Part shown: positions 17,097 through 27,168 of the stretch, in pieces
How the letters are laid out: every line of letters starts with the position of its first letter
Position numbering within the stretch: position 1 is the first letter of the stretch
NCBI RefSeq assembly: GCF_003367375.1
Contig: NZ_CP031416.1
Span: 2,921,501 to 2,985,500, forward strand
Reading direction: 5' to 3'
Length of the DNA: 64,000 nt
Origin: Gallaecimonas mangrovi
Lineage (GTDB): Bacteria > Pseudomonadota > Gammaproteobacteria > Enterobacterales > Gallaecimonadaceae
Made by a program: the position numbers and the translations under genes
Notes under the pieces: model-generated
Told to the model about the DNA's origin: nothing
Database searches by the model: none
What the model saw: the letters and a program-made list of their open reading frames with translations, nothing else

Positions 17097-18302
17097 TTAT
17101 TCACAGATTAGCGCCCGGTGCAAAAGCCTTACGGCTTTTTCACCATCACGACTGGCTACAACAAAGGTAATTCGCTTCGCCGACGTCGTAAAAAGCTCTG
17201 CTGCAATCTGTTGGTCAGACAAGGCGCCACAGGCAATAGACGCGATATCGGGCCTGATACCAACATCATTGCCGACAATCGCCACCTTGGCCACATTCTG
17301 CTCACAGCGCAGAATAATGTTATCCATTACCCCAACACTCGCCTTGATAATAGGCAAGGCTTGGCCGAAGTCGGCAAAGGGTACAGTAAAAACCACCTCT
17401 TTACCCGAAACTTCAATATCTTTCAGTAAATCTGCATCAATACCCACATCTTGCAAGGGTTTAAAGAAAACATCTTGTGAGAGGGCATGAATATTAGACC
17501 CACTCAGTTTAACAACTACCGATTGTTCACAACAGGCTATACCGCTGACTTTTGGCACATTTTGATTGTCATCAAAAGTGACCAATGTACCAGGGTGGTT
17601 GTCATGAAAACTGGACAATACCCGCAGTGGCACCTGGTTACGGCCTGCATATTCAACCGACTTAACCTGCAGCACCTTGGCCCCTTGCGCGGCCAATTCC
17701 CGCATCGATTCAAAGTCGATATGCGCTAAACACCGCGCTGCCGGCTCAATTCGCGGGTCGGTAGTGTAGACACCATCAACATCGGTAAAAATTTGGCACT
17801 CATCGGCGTTAAGTGCCGCCGCCAGTGCCACCGCCGTGGTATCAGAGCCACCACGACCAAGAGTGGTAATGGCGTTGTCGGCCCCCCGGCCCTGAAAGCC
17901 CGCCACAATAACCACCTGGCCTCTAGCCAAAGCCTGGTTTAACACCGCGGTATCGACCTTTTGGATCTGTGCCTTACCATGGCGGGGGTCGGTATGAATG
18001 CGCACTTGGTCGCCAGTGAGGGAAAGCGCTGGCTGGCCACGCTTTTTAAGGGCCATGGCCAGAAGCGCAATGGTGGTTTGCTCGCCGGTGGCGAGCAGCA
18101 CATCTAATTCACGAGGGTCGGGTGTTGCAGTGAGCTGCTGGGCAAGGCCCAGCAGCCTATTGGTTTCACCGGCCATTGCAGAGACCACCACCACCAGGTC
18201 GTGGCCTTGCCTGCGGCTTTTGATAAGACGTTCAGCCACTGCTTCGATCCGCGCCAAGGTACCAACCGAGGTGCCACCGAACTTCTGAACGAAAAGCGCC
18301 AT
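17097..18302 (-). CDS. lysC: Aspartate kinase
   Basis: The 401-residue monofunctional aspartokinase starts MALFVQKFGGTSVGT (the kinase signature). It contains GRGGSDTTAVALAAAL and DVDGVYTTDPR in the catalytic domain, then two ACT domains (about 265-400) that bind lysine/threonine effectors. It phosphorylates aspartate on the way to lysine, threonine, methionine and diaminopimelate. The start codon follows the alaS stop with no gap, so the two are co-transcribed. Confidence 0.95.
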   Translation of the reverse strand: MALFVQKFGGTSVGTLARIEAVAERLIKSRRQGHDLVVVVSAMAGETNRLLGLAQQLTATPDPRELDVLLATGEQTTIALLAMALKKRGQPALSLTGDQVRIHTDPRHGKAQIQKVDTAVLNQALARGQVVIVAGFQGRGADNAITTLGRGGSDTTAVALAAALNADECQIFTDVDGVYTTDPRIEPAARCLAHIDFESMRELAAQGAKVLQVKSVEYAGRNQVPLRVLSSFHDNHPGTLVTFDDNQNVPKVSGIACCEQSVVVKLSGSNIHALSQDVFFKPLQDVGIDADLLKDIEVSGKEVVFTVPFADFGQALPIIKASVGVMDNIILRCEQNVAKVAIVGNDVGIRPDIASIACGALSDQQIAAELFTTSAKRITFVVASRDGEKAVRLLHRALICE

Positions 18303-20924
18303 TTACAGCTTGGCCTGCACCCAACCTTTAACCGAAGCCAAAGCCCCTTTAAGGGCAGCCACATCGCTACCGCCGGCTTGAGCCATGTCAGGGCGGCCAC
18401 CGCCTTTGCCACCGACTTGCGCTGCCACCATACCGATAAGCTCGCCAGCCTTCACTTTTGCCGTTAGCCCTTTGGAAACACCGGCAATAAGGCTGACTTT
18501 ACCGTCACCTGGCACACCCAAAACCACAATGGCTTCACCGAGTTTATCTTTGAGCTTATCCACCAGTTCACGCAGCGATTTAGGATCGGCTCCCGGTAAT
18601 TCGGCCACCAACAACTTGGCACCGCCGATATCTTCCGCTTGCTCAGCCAGCGCAGAACCGGCTTGGGCCGCCAATTGGGCTTTGGCCTTTTCCAGTTCTT
18701 TTTCCAGCTGTTTGCTGCGATCCAGTTGCTGAGCAAAACGTTCGGGCAGCCCTGCCACATCGGTTTTAAGGCTTGCCGCCAGGCTGCCCACCATGTGTTC
18801 ACGACTTTGCAGCCATTCCAAAGCACCTTCACCGGTTACTGCTTCAATACGGCGTACCCCGGCAGCAATACCCGCCTCAGAAACAATTTTGAAAAGGCCA
18901 ATATCGCCGGTGCGGCTGACATGGGTACCACCACAAAGCTCGGTGGAAAAATCGCCCATCTGTACCACACGCACTTCGTCGTCGTATTTTTCACCGAACA
19001 GTGCCATGGCCCCGGCCGCCTTGGCTTCATCAATTTGCATCAGGCGCGTGGTAACCACGTGGTTAGCGCGAATTTCGTTATTCACCAGGCGCTCAATTTC
19101 TACCACTTCAGCGTCTTTCATGCCTTCAAAGTGGGAGAAGTCAAAGCGCATACGCTCTGGGTCAACCAAAGAGCCTTTTTGGGTCACATGTTCACCCAGC
19201 ACTTTGCGAAGCGCTGCATGGGCCAAGTGCGTGGCACTGTGGTTCAAACGAATGGCGTCGCGGCGGCTTTTATCCACCTCGGCTTTAAGTTTGTCACCAA
19301 GGCTGACACTGCCTTCCAGCACTTCGGCATGATGCATAAAGGCATGGCCGCTCTTGGTGGTGTTAGTAACCAGTAAACGCACGCCATCGGCTGTTAGCTC
19401 GCCAGTATCGCCAACCTGGCCACCGGACTCGCCATAAAAAGGCGTACGCTCCAGTACCAGCAGTACCTTGTCGCCCACTTGCGCAGAATTCACTTCTTCG
19501 CCGTCTTTAATCAGCGCCACAACGGGTGATACATCACGCACGCCGTCGTAACCGGAAAACTCGGTTTCGCAATCAAGCTGAATACGGTTTGAGTAATCAG
19601 CACCGAAGTTAGACGCTTGCTTGGCACGTTGGCGCTGCGCTTCCATGGCCTTTTCAAAGCCCGCTTCATCCAGGGTGAGCTCTCTTTCACGGGCCACATC
19701 GTTGGTTAAATCCACCGGGAAGCCATAGGTGTCGTAGAGTTTGAACACCACCTCACCCGGAATAACGGTGCCGTTAAGGTTGGCGAGTTCTTCGTCCAAC
19801 AATTTAAGGCCGCGCTCCAAGGTTTTACGGAACTGTTCTTCTTCTAGCAGCAGTGCTTTCTCGATAATGGCTTGTTTTTCAATAAGCTCGGGATAAGCTT
19901 CGCCCATTTCTTTGGCAAGAGCTGCCACCAGTTTGTAAAAGAAAGGTTCGCTAGCACCTAACTGGGCACCATGGCGCACGGCACGGCGCACGATACGGCG
20001 CAGCACATAGCCGCGGCCTTCATTCGACGGCATGACCCCGTCGGTAATAAGGAAGGAACAGCTACGAATATGGTCGGCAATCACCCGCAGGGATTTATTT
20101 TCCAAATCGCTGCTACCCACAATCTGGGCTGCGGCCTTAATCAGGTTCTGGAACAGGTCAATTTCATAGTTGGAATGCACGTGCTGCAAAATGGCACTGA
20201 TACGTTCCAGGCCCATACCGGTATCAACACTCGGCTTAGGTAAAGGCTCCATGGTGCCGTCAGCCTGGCGGTTGAACTGCATGAACACGATGTTCCAGAT
20301 CTCGATATAACGGTCACCGTCTTCTTCCGGGGTTCCCGGCGGGCCACCCCAGATTTGCTCACCATGGTCGTAAAAAATCTCGGAGCAAGGGCCGCAAGGG
20401 CCGGTATCGCCCATAGACCAGAAGTTATCAGAGGCGTAAGGCGCACCTTTGTTGTCACCAATACGGATGATGCGATCGCTGGGCACGCCAATTTCGTTGG
20501 CCCAGATATCAAAGGCTTCATCGTCGGTCTCGTAAATGGTGACCCACAACTTTTCTTCTGGCAGTTTGACAACCTTGGTCAAAAACTCCCAGGCATAGTG
20601 AATAGCGCCTTCTTTAAAGTAATCCCCAAAGCTGAAGTTACCCAGCATTTCAAAGAAGGTGTGGTGGCGGGCGGTATAACCGACATTTTCCAAATCGTTA
20701 TGCTTGCCACCGGCACGTACGCAACGCTGTGAGCTGGTTGCTCGGCTATAGGGACGCTTGTCGGTACCAAGGAAAACATCCTTGAACTGCACCATACCGG
20801 CGTTAGTGAACAGCAAGGTAGGGTCATTAGCCGGGATCAAGGAGCTAGAAGGCACAATCTGATGGCCTTTGTCCTTGAAGAAATTCAAGAAAGCGTCACG
20901 TATTTCAGCGCTGGTCATGCTCAT
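18303..20924 (-). CDS. alaS: Alanyl-tRNA synthetase
   Basis: The 873-residue enzyme charges tRNA-Ala. The class II core ([46 protein letters not shown]) is followed by the tRNA-recognition region. The editing domain carries zinc ligands in [11 protein letters not shown] and [15 protein letters not shown], then comes the C-Ala domain ending in [14 protein letters not shown]. Length is normal. ATG 20924 has AGGA six bases upstream. Confidence 0.98.
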   Translation of the reverse strand: MSMTSAEIRDAFLNFFKDKGHQIVPSSSLIPANDPTLLFTNAGMVQFKDVFLGTDKRPYSRATSSQRCVRAGGKHNDLENVGYTARHHTFFEMLGNFSFGDYFKEGAIHYAWEFLTKVVKLPEEKLWVTIYETDDEAFDIWANEIGVPSDRIIRIGDNKGAPYASDNFWSMGDTGPCGPCSEIFYDHGEQIWGGPPGTPEEDGDRYIEIWNIVFMQFNRQADGTMEPLPKPSVDTGMGLERISAILQHVHSNYEIDLFQNLIKAAAQIVGSSDLENKSLRVIADHIRSCSFLITDGVMPSNEGRGYVLRRIVRRAVRHGAQLGASEPFFYKLVAALAKEMGEAYPELIEKQAIIEKALLLEEEQFRKTLERGLKLLDEELANLNGTVIPGEVVFKLYDTYGFPVDLTNDVARERELTLDEAGFEKAMEAQRQRAKQASNFGADYSNRIQLDCETEFSGYDGVRDVSPVVALIKDGEEVNSAQVGDKVLLVLERTPFYGESGGQVGDTGELTADGVRLLVTNTTKSGHAFMHHAEVLEGSVSLGDKLKAEVDKSRRDAIRLNHSATHLAHAALRKVLGEHVTQKGSLVDPERMRFDFSHFEGMKDAEVVEIERLVNNEIRANHVVTTRLMQIDEAKAAGAMALFGEKYDDEVRVVQMGDFSTELCGGTHVSRTGDIGLFKIVSEAGIAAGVRRIEAVTGEGALEWLQSREHMVGSLAASLKTDVAGLPERFAQQLDRSKQLEKELEKAKAQLAAQAGSALAEQAEDIGGAKLLVAELPGADPKSLRELVDKLKDKLGEAIVVLGVPGDGKVSLIAGVSKGLTAKVKAGELIGMVAAQVGGKGGGRPDMAQAGGSDVAALKGALASVKGWVQAKL

Positions 20925-20943
20925 GGAAATTCCTGTCGTTGTT

Positions 20944-21389
20944 TCAGGCGCGTTCTACTTTGGATAAAACGGCACGGATCTGTTCCGGGGAAAAGCCCCT
21001 GCTGGACAGATATCTCGCCCTTTTGGCCCAGTCTTTGGGGCCGGTGATGGCGGCGTCGCGAAATCGCCTATTATAGGCAGCTTGTGCCTGTGTGAACCAG
21101 TCGGTTTCCTGTTCATTTAACGCCGCTTTTGCCACGTCATCAGGGATCCCTTTCTGGTTTAGTTCCGCTTGAATACGCATAGAGCCGTAGCCCTTTTGCA
21201 GTAAGCGTCGCACCGCACTTTCGGCATAACGGTAATGATCCAGCCAGCCTTGCGCAAGCAGCTTATCAATCAGGGGGGCAATTTCAGAAGAAGAAAAGCC
21301 CCTGCGGGCCAGTTTATCGGCCAATTCGCGGGGCTGTGTTCACGAAGAGCAAGCAGCCGCATGGCCGCTTGCGTTAACTCGTCGCTCAG
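20944..21389 (-). pseudogene. recX: recX with a single-base frameshift
   Basis: RecX limits RecA filament growth. The C-terminal part (from TTG 21324, 126 residues) is clearly RecX: ADKLARRGFSSSEI, YAESAVRRLLQKGYG, IQAELNQKGIPDD. The expected N-terminal text, AAMRLLALREHS, lies in another frame just upstream (ATG 21362). The two join as HSPREL, matching E. coli HSEQEL, if one C is added to the four-C run at 21330-21333 (minus strand). Either recX is broken or restarts from the TTG, or one base was missed in sequencing. The 5' limit is uncertain; a CTG at 21389 after the recA ribosome-site text AAGGAG is possible. It overlaps or abuts the recA stop. Confidence 0.8.
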
Positions 21390-22435
21390 AGTTGGTCTCC
21401 TTCGGCGACAGGTGCTTCGCTAACGTCTTCTTCAGGCTGGGCGTTCGGGGTTACCAACAAGGCCTTGCGGATTTTACTTTCAATCTCGTTGGCCACATCG
21501 GTGTTTTCCAGCAAGAACTTAACGGCGTTAGCTTTACCCTGGCCGATTTTATCGCCCTGGTAGCTGTACCAAGCACCGGCCTTATCAACAAACTTTTGGG
21601 CAACGCCCAGGTCAATAAGCTCGGCTTCCTTAGAGGTACCGGCACCGTACATAATTTGGAATTCGGCTTGTTTAAAGGGCGGCGCCACTTTGTTTTTAAC
21701 CACTTTTACGCGGGTTTCGTTACCCACCACTTCGTCGCCTTCTTTTACCGCACCGATACGACGAATATCCAAACGCACAGAGGCATAGAACTTCAGCGCA
21801 TTACCGCCGGTAGTGGTTTCGGGGTTACCGAACATCACACCGATCTTCATGCGGATTTGGTTAATGAAGATACACAGGGTGTTGGATTTTTTGATGTTAG
21901 CGGTCAGCTTACGCAGTGCTTGCGACATCAAGCGGGCCTGCAAGCCCACGTGGCTGTCACCCATTTCGCCTTCAATTTCCGCTTTCGGAGTCAAGGCCGC
22001 TACGGAGTCAACAATCACCACATCAACAGCGCCGGAACGGACCAGCATGTCACAAATTTCCAGGGCTTGTTCGCCGGTGTCAGGCTGCGATACCAAGAGG
22101 TCGTCAACATTAACACCCAGTTTGCGGGCATAAACCGGGTCAAGGGCGTGCTCAGCGTCAATAAAGGCGCAGGTTTTGCCTTCTTTTTGCGCTTCAGCAA
22201 TCACTTGCAAGGTTAGCGTGGTTTTACCGGAAGATTCAGGACCGAAAATTTCAACGATACGGCCAAACGGCAGGCCGCCAATGCCAAGGGCAATATCCAG
22301 GCCCAAGGAGCCGGTGGATACGGAGGCAATATTCAGCACTTGGCTGTCGCCCATGCGCATAATAGAACCCTTACCAAATTGGCGTTCAATCTGCCCCAAG
22401 GCAGCAGTAAGGGCTTTTTGTTTGTTGTCGTCCAT
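21386..22435 (-). CDS. recA: Recombinase RecA
   Basis: The 349-residue RecA performs strand exchange and drives LexA self-cleavage. It shows Walker [18 protein letters not shown], the L1/L2 loop region ([21 protein letters not shown]) and an acidic C-terminus ([15 protein letters not shown]). The frame opens at TTG 22447, but ATG 22435 has GGAG five bases upstream and gives the usual MDDNKQKAL start. A LexA box lies about 50-70 bases upstream. Confidence 0.98.
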   Translation of the reverse strand: MDDNKQKALTAALGQIERQFGKGSIMRMGDSQVLNIASVSTGSLGLDIALGIGGLPFGRIVEIFGPESSGKTTLTLQVIAEAQKEGKTCAFIDAEHALDPVYARKLGVNVDDLLVSQPDTGEQALEICDMLVRSGAVDVVIVDSVAALTPKAEIEGEMGDSHVGLQARLMSQALRKLTANIKKSNTLCIFINQIRMKIGVMFGNPETTTGGNALKFYASVRLDIRRIGAVKEGDEVVGNETRVKVVKNKVAPPFKQAEFQIMYGAGTSKEAELIDLGVAQKFVDKAGAWYSYQGDKIGQGKANAVKFLLENTDVANEIESKIRKALLVTPNAQPEEDVSEAPVAEGDQL

Positions 22436-22484
22436 TTCCGGCTCCAAAGATCCGCAATAAAATAAATTCTGTTGAGGGCAAGTA

Positions 22485-22504
22485 TACTGTATGACCGTAC
22501 AGTA
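22485..22504 (-). promoter_or_regulatory. LexA (SOS) box of recA
   Basis: TACTGT, eight bases, ACAGTA: the flanking hexamers match the consensus TACTGTATATATATACAGTA fully. It lies upstream of recA and directly after the pncC stop. Confidence 0.93.
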
Positions 22505-23005
22505 TCAACCCCTGTATGGGGGGATTTTTTCTAAAAGCCCGGAAAGCGCCGCAAAAACGGCTTGTAGCCGCACCGCCTGGCGGTCTCCTGAAAAATGAAA
22601 GCAGCGACATTCCACTTCGGTGGCACTGGCCCAGGCCATCCAAACCGTGCCAACGGGCTTGTCAATGCTGCCGCCATCAGGGCCAGCAATACCGCTGGTG
22701 GCAACGGCCAAATCGGCTTTGGCCGCCAGCCTAGCCCCCTCGGCCATTTCTTTAACCACCGCTTTCGACACAGCGCCATGGCGGCTAAGGCTGTCATCAC
22801 TCACCCCTAACCGGCGCATTTTGGCGGCATTGGCATAGGTAATAAAAGCCTCATCAAACCAGCTCGATGAACCGGCGATATCGGTAATGGCGCCGGCAAT
22901 AAGGCCGCCGGTACAAGACTCGGCACTGGTCACCGTTACCCCCGCGGCTTTGGCTTTTGCGCCTAAGCGGGCCGATAACTGGCTAATGGCGTTCCAATCG
23001 GTCAT
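22505..23005 (-). CDS. pncC: Nicotinamide-nucleotide amidase (CinA C-terminal family)
   Basis: The 166-residue CinA-C domain protein carries TSAESCTGGLIAGAITDIAGSS, with the catalytic serine region, and VATSGIAGPDGGS. It deamidates NMN to nicotinate mononucleotide for NAD recycling. The open frame extends 35 codons upstream of ATG 23005, but that part has no family similarity, and GAGGGA lies six to seven bases before this ATG. Position just upstream of recA matches E. coli ygaD-recA. Confidence 0.93.
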   Translation of the reverse strand: MTDWNAISQLSARLGAKAKAAGVTVTSAESCTGGLIAGAITDIAGSSSWFDEAFITYANAAKMRRLGVSDDSLSRHGAVSKAVVKEMAEGARLAAKADLAVATSGIAGPDGGSIDKPVGTVWMAWASATEVECRCFHFSGDRQAVRLQAVFAALSGLLEKIPPYRG

Positions 23006-23188
23006 CACGCTTCCCTCTGTTACTGGCGACATTATCCAAGCCGCTGCTAATACCTGCAACCTTGCCAAGGGCAATGCTAAGGGCGCTGGCTGACCAGACA
23101 GCACTTGCACTCTGTTCTTGTTTGGCCCCTTTTGCTAACCTCTCGAGCTGATTTTCCCGCGCCCAAAAGCTAAGAAACAGGGACCAAG

Positions 23189-25744
23189 ATGACCGGCGAC
23201 GCGCTCTCCCAGCATACCCCCATGATGCAGCAATACCTGCGAATTAAAGCCGAGCACCCCGAGGTGCTGCTCTTCTACCGAATGGGGGACTTTTATGAGC
23301 TTTTTTATGACGATGCCAAAAAGGCCGCGGCGCTTTTAGACATTTCCCTGACCGCTCGTGGCCAAAGTGGCGGCCAGAAAATCCCCATGGCAGGTGTGCC
23401 TTACCACGCCGTGGAAGGTTATTTGGCCAAAGTAGTGGCGCTGGGCGAATCGGTGGCCATTTGCGAACAAATTGGCGACCCGGCCACATCCAAAGGCCCG
23501 GTTGAACGGCAAGTGGTACGCATTGTTACCCCGGGTACCGTGAGTGACGAGGCACTTTTAAAAGAAAAGCGCGACAACCTGCTAGCCGCCGTTTATGGCA
23601 AAGATGGCCGTTACGGTTATGCCACCTTAGACATTACCTCTGGCCGCTTTTTGGTGTCGGAACCGGGCGGCATTGACGACTTAAAAGCCGAGCTGCAACG
23701 CACCAACCCCGCAGAGCTGTTGTACCCGGAAGACTTTGACACAACACTTTTGGGCGACAGAAAAGGCCTTCGTCGCCGGCCGCAGTGGGAATTTGATATC
23801 GACACTGCCCAGCGCACCCTCACCCAGCAATTTGCGACGCGCGACTTGGTGGGGTTTGGGGTGCAAGACGCCAAGCGCGCCCTGTGCGCCGCTGGCTGCT
23901 TGCTGCAATACCTCAAAGACACCCAGCGCACCGCCCTGCCGCATATTCGCGCCATCAAACTGGAAGCCGAAGACGAAGCCGTGGTGCTGGATGCCGCTAC
24001 TAGGCGTAACTTGGAAATCACCCAAAACTTGGCCGGTGGCAGCGACAACACCCTCTTCTCGGTGCTTGACCGCTGCGCAACACCAATGGGTTCACGCCTT
24101 TTAGGGCGCTGGCTGCACCGGCCATTAAGAGACATTAAGGTGATAAACGCTCGCCTTGACGCTATCGCTGAACTTAGCAACCAGCTGCAAGATGCCGCCC
24201 TTAGCGAATTAATGAAGCAGGTTGGCGATTTAGAGCGGGTGATGGCGCGGGTGGCACTGCGTTCAGCGCGGCCACGGGATTTAGTCAGGGTGCGCACCGC
24301 TCTGGCAGTGATGCCCGACATTAGCGCCTTGCTGGCCGACAACAGCGGCCGCCTTAAGGCATTAAAAGACGCCTGCGCGCCAATGCCCGAGCTGCTGGAT
24401 TTATTAAACCGCGCCATTATTGATAACCCGCCGGTGCTCATTCGTGACGGCGGCGTTATTCGCCCCGGCTATAACAGCGAACTGGACGAATACCGGGCGC
24501 TGTCAAAAGGGGCCACCGACTTTTTAGAACATATCGAGGCGCGCGAGCGCGAGCGCACCGGCATCAGTACCCTGAAGGTTGGTTTTAACCGGGTTCATGG
24601 CTACTTTATTGAACTGACCCGGGCGCAATCGCATCTGGCGCCCACCGATTATCAGCGCCGCCAAACCCTGAAAAACACCGAGCGCTACATTATTCCTGAA
24701 TTGAAAGAGTACGAAGACAAAGTGCTCACCAGCCAAGGCAAAGCCCTGGCCCTTGAAAAGCAGCTTTATGAAGCGCTGTTTGACCAGTTGCACCCGCACC
24801 TTGAACCGCTACTGCGGCTTGCCGATGCCTGCGCCGAGCTCGATGTACTGAGTAACCTTTGCGAGCGCAGCCAAACCCTGAACTACTGCCAGCCAAAGCT
24901 CAGCAGCGAACGAGGCATAGCCATTAACGGCGGCCGCCACCCGGTGGTGGAAGTGGTACTCGACAGCCCCTTCATTGCCAACCCGGTGATGCTTTCTGAC
25001 AGCAAACAAATGCTGATGGTAACCGGCCCCAACATGGGCGGTAAATCCACCTACATGCGCCAGACTGCGCTTATCACCCTGCTGGCGCATATTGGCAGCC
25101 CAGTACCGGCCGACAGCGCCGACATCGGCCTGGTAGACCGCATTTTCACCCGCATTGGCGCTGCTGACGATCTGGCATCTGGCCGCTCCACCTTTATGGT
25201 GGAAATGACCGAAACCGCCACCATTTTGAACAATGCCACCGACAAAAGCCTGGTGCTGATGGACGAAATTGGCCGCGGCACCTCCACCTACGACGGCCTG
25301 TCGCTGGCCTGGGCGGTGGCCGATTTTCTAGCTCGCCAAAGCCGCAGCCTGACCCTGTTCGCCACCCATTACTTTGAGCTAACCGCCCTGGCAGAGCAGC
25401 TTGCCGGGGTGGATAATGTGCACTTAGACGCCGTAGAACATGGCGACACCGTCACCTTTATGCACGCGGTACAAAGCGGCCCTGCCAGCAAAAGCTTTGG
25501 CTTGCAGGTAGCGCTGTTGGCCGGGGTGCCAAAAGCTGTGGTCAAAGCGGCGCGCCAAAAGCTTAACGAGCTGGAAGGCCAACCGGTGTTAAGCGCGCCG
25601 GCCAACGGTGAAAAACAGCTGGATTTACTCTTCAGTGAAGAGCCCGAGGTGATCACTCGCCTTAAAAATCTTGATGTAGACGCCCTTAGCCCTCGCGATG
25701 CATTAATGCTGCTTTATCAGCTAAAAAGCGACGCCAACCAATAA
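23189..25744 (+). CDS. mutS: DNA mismatch repair protein MutS
   Basis: The 851-residue MutS recognises mismatches and starts methyl-directed repair with MutL. The N-terminal mismatch wedge [11 protein letters not shown] (Phe-x-Glu), connector, lever/clamp and ATPase domains are all present, with Walker [14 protein letters not shown] near residue 613, [12 protein letters not shown] and ATHYFEL. The length matches E. coli (853). It is divergent from pncC-recA, the conserved arrangement. Confidence 0.98.
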   Translation: MTGDALSQHTPMMQQYLRIKAEHPEVLLFYRMGDFYELFYDDAKKAAALLDISLTARGQSGGQKIPMAGVPYHAVEGYLAKVVALGESVAICEQIGDPATSKGPVERQVVRIVTPGTVSDEALLKEKRDNLLAAVYGKDGRYGYATLDITSGRFLVSEPGGIDDLKAELQRTNPAELLYPEDFDTTLLGDRKGLRRRPQWEFDIDTAQRTLTQQFATRDLVGFGVQDAKRALCAAGCLLQYLKDTQRTALPHIRAIKLEAEDEAVVLDAATRRNLEITQNLAGGSDNTLFSVLDRCATPMGSRLLGRWLHRPLRDIKVINARLDAIAELSNQLQDAALSELMKQVGDLERVMARVALRSARPRDLVRVRTALAVMPDISALLADNSGRLKALKDACAPMPELLDLLNRAIIDNPPVLIRDGGVIRPGYNSELDEYRALSKGATDFLEHIEARERERTGISTLKVGFNRVHGYFIELTRAQSHLAPTDYQRRQTLKNTERYIIPELKEYEDKVLTSQGKALALEKQLYEALFDQLHPHLEPLLRLADACAELDVLSNLCERSQTLNYCQPKLSSERGIAINGGRHPVVEVVLDSPFIANPVMLSDSKQMLMVTGPNMGGKSTYMRQTALITLLAHIGSPVPADSADIGLVDRIFTRIGAADDLASGRSTFMVEMTETATILNNATDKSLVLMDEIGRGTSTYDGLSLAWAVADFLARQSRSLTLFATHYFELTALAEQLAGVDNVHLDAVEHGDTVTFMHAVQSGPASKSFGLQVALLAGVPKAVVKAARQKLNELEGQPVLSAPANGEKQLDLLFSEEPEVITRLKNLDVDALSPRDALMLLYQLKSDANQ

Positions 25745-25752
25745 AACAACCG

Positions 25753-25778
25753 AAAGCCCGGCGCCCTGCCGGGCTTTT
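25753..25778 (+). terminator. Terminator of mutS
   Basis: AAAGCCCGGC pairs with GCCGGGCTTT around GCCCT, followed by T. It lies eight bases after the mutS stop. Confidence 0.75.
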
Positions 25779-25811
25779 GATTATTGAGGCATCGCCATTG
25801 GCGCTATATGC

Positions 25812-25831
25812 TCGTTTAAAATATCAAACGA
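25812..25831. promoter_or_regulatory. Inverted repeat upstream of the first PuuB-type oxidase
   Basis: TCGTTT and AAACGA are exact reverse complements with eight bases between. The repeat lies 20 bases upstream of the start codon, where a repressor would block initiation. A GTTT-N8-AAAC core is also present at 28844-28859. Which regulator binds is unknown. Confidence 0.4.
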
Positions 25832-25850
25832 AACGGGCGATATCATTGAC

Positions 25851-27134
25851 ATGGATAGCCAAAGGGAACACACCCAGTCCTATTACCGGGCCAGCGTCAA
25901 AGGCCTGAAAAACCGCCCGCCACTGGAAGAAGCTATTAGCGCCGACGTTTGTATTGTTGGTGGCGGCTTTAGCGGCGTGGCCACCGCCCTGGAACTGGCC
26001 GAAAAAGGCCTTAATGTGGTGCTGTTAGAAGCCCGTCGCATTGGCTGGGGAGCCAGTGGCCGTAACGGCGGGCAACTGGTTAGAGGCCTTGGCCACGACC
26101 TGCAGCGTTTTACCCATCAGCTTGGCCAAGATGGGGTTGCCGCGTTAGATGCCATGGGCTTTGAAGCCATTGATATTGTGCGTGAGCGGGTTGAGCGCTA
26201 CCAAATTGATTGCGATCTTAAGTGGGGTTATTGCGATCTTGCCGACAAGCCCCGCCATATCCGCGAGCTTGAGGCCGAATATCAGGCGCTTAAAGACAAA
26301 GCCTACCGCCATTCCATCACCTTGTTAGACAAAGACGCCCTTCAAGCCCATGTTGGCTCTGATAAGTACCTAGGCGGCATGCTGGATATGGGCAGCGGCC
26401 ATTTGCAGCCACTGAATTTGTGTTTAGCCGAAGCCGCCCTCGCCGAGCAAAACGGCGCCCGCCTTTTTGAACTCAGTGAAGTCATTAGCCTAAGCGGCAA
26501 TGGCCCTTACCGAGTAAAAACCCTGACCGGCAGTGTTAAGGCCGACAAACTGGTGCTGTGCGGTAACGGCTATATGGGCATGCTCGAGCCGCGCATTGGC
26601 GCCAAAGTGCTACCAGCCGGCAGTTATCTGTTAGCCACAGCGCCGCTGCCTAAAGCGCTTTGGCAGCAAATATTGCCCAGCGATGTTGCCGCCTGCGATC
26701 TTAATATTGCGTTGGACTATTTTCGGCTGTCGGCCGACAAGCGGCTTATTTTTGGCGGCATGTGCAATTATTCCGGGCGCGACCCTAAAGACATTCGCGC
26801 CGCCATGGTGCCAAAGATGCTCAAGGTTTTTCCCGCCCTAAAGGGCGTTAACATCGACTATGCCTGGGCCGGCATGCTGGGTATTGGTGCTAACCGCTTG
26901 CCGCAAATTGGCGAGCTAACCCCGGGCTTTTTTTACGCGCAGGCCTACTCGGGGCACGGGATAAACGCCAGCCATTTGGCCGCAAGGGTGATAGGCGAAG
27001 CCATCAGTGGCAAGCGTGATCGCTTCACCCTTTTCAACCAAATAAACCACCGCAATTTCCCCGGTGGCCCCTGGCTTCGGCCCTGGCTGCTGGCCACCGG
27101 CATGCTCTATCACCGCTTTAAAGAACTGCTGTAA
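25851..27134 (+). CDS. FAD-dependent oxidoreductase, gamma-glutamylputrescine oxidase (PuuB) type, paralogue 1
   Basis: The 427-residue DAO-fold protein has the FAD loop VCIVGGGFSGVATALELAEKG (near residue 30) and IGWGASGRNGGQLVRG, typical of PuuB/OrdL. Late text AYSGHGINASHLAARVIGEAI closes the FAD site. PuuB oxidises gamma-glutamylputrescine to the aldehyde with release of ammonia and peroxide. This copy is first in the polyamine island, downstream of mutS, and convergent with the puuC-type dehydrogenase. The ribosome site is weak. Substrate assignment is by family and neighbours. Confidence 0.82.
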   Translation: MDSQREHTQSYYRASVKGLKNRPPLEEAISADVCIVGGGFSGVATALELAEKGLNVVLLEARRIGWGASGRNGGQLVRGLGHDLQRFTHQLGQDGVAALDAMGFEAIDIVRERVERYQIDCDLKWGYCDLADKPRHIRELEAEYQALKDKAYRHSITLLDKDALQAHVGSDKYLGGMLDMGSGHLQPLNLCLAEAALAEQNGARLFELSEVISLSGNGPYRVKTLTGSVKADKLVLCGNGYMGMLEPRIGAKVLPAGSYLLATAPLPKALWQQILPSDVAACDLNIALDYFRLSADKRLIFGGMCNYSGRDPKDIRAAMVPKMLKVFPALKGVNIDYAWAGMLGIGANRLPQIGELTPGFFYAQAYSGHGINASHLAARVIGEAISGKRDRFTLFNQINHRNFPGGPWLRPWLLATGMLYHRFKELL

Positions 27135-27157
27135 AAAAGGCGCCAGTGGCGCCTTTT
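27133..27157. terminator. Bidirectional terminator between paralogue 1 oxidase and puuC
   Basis: AAAAGGCGCC and GGCGCCTTTT pair around AGT between two convergent genes. Confidence 0.75.
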
Positions 27158-27168
27158 CATCACCTGCC

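Noticed and set aside
21392-22216. 274-codon open frame opposite recA
   Set aside because: It is an antisense shadow created by recA codon bias, with no ribosome site and no recognisable domain. The same holds for long frames opposite mutS (23617-24441), alaS (18639-19376), the GST gene (49126-49911) and relA (55445-56173).
22505-23110. Longer start for pncC at 23110
   Set aside because: The extra 35 residues resemble no CinA-C protein and ATG 23005 has a good ribosome site.
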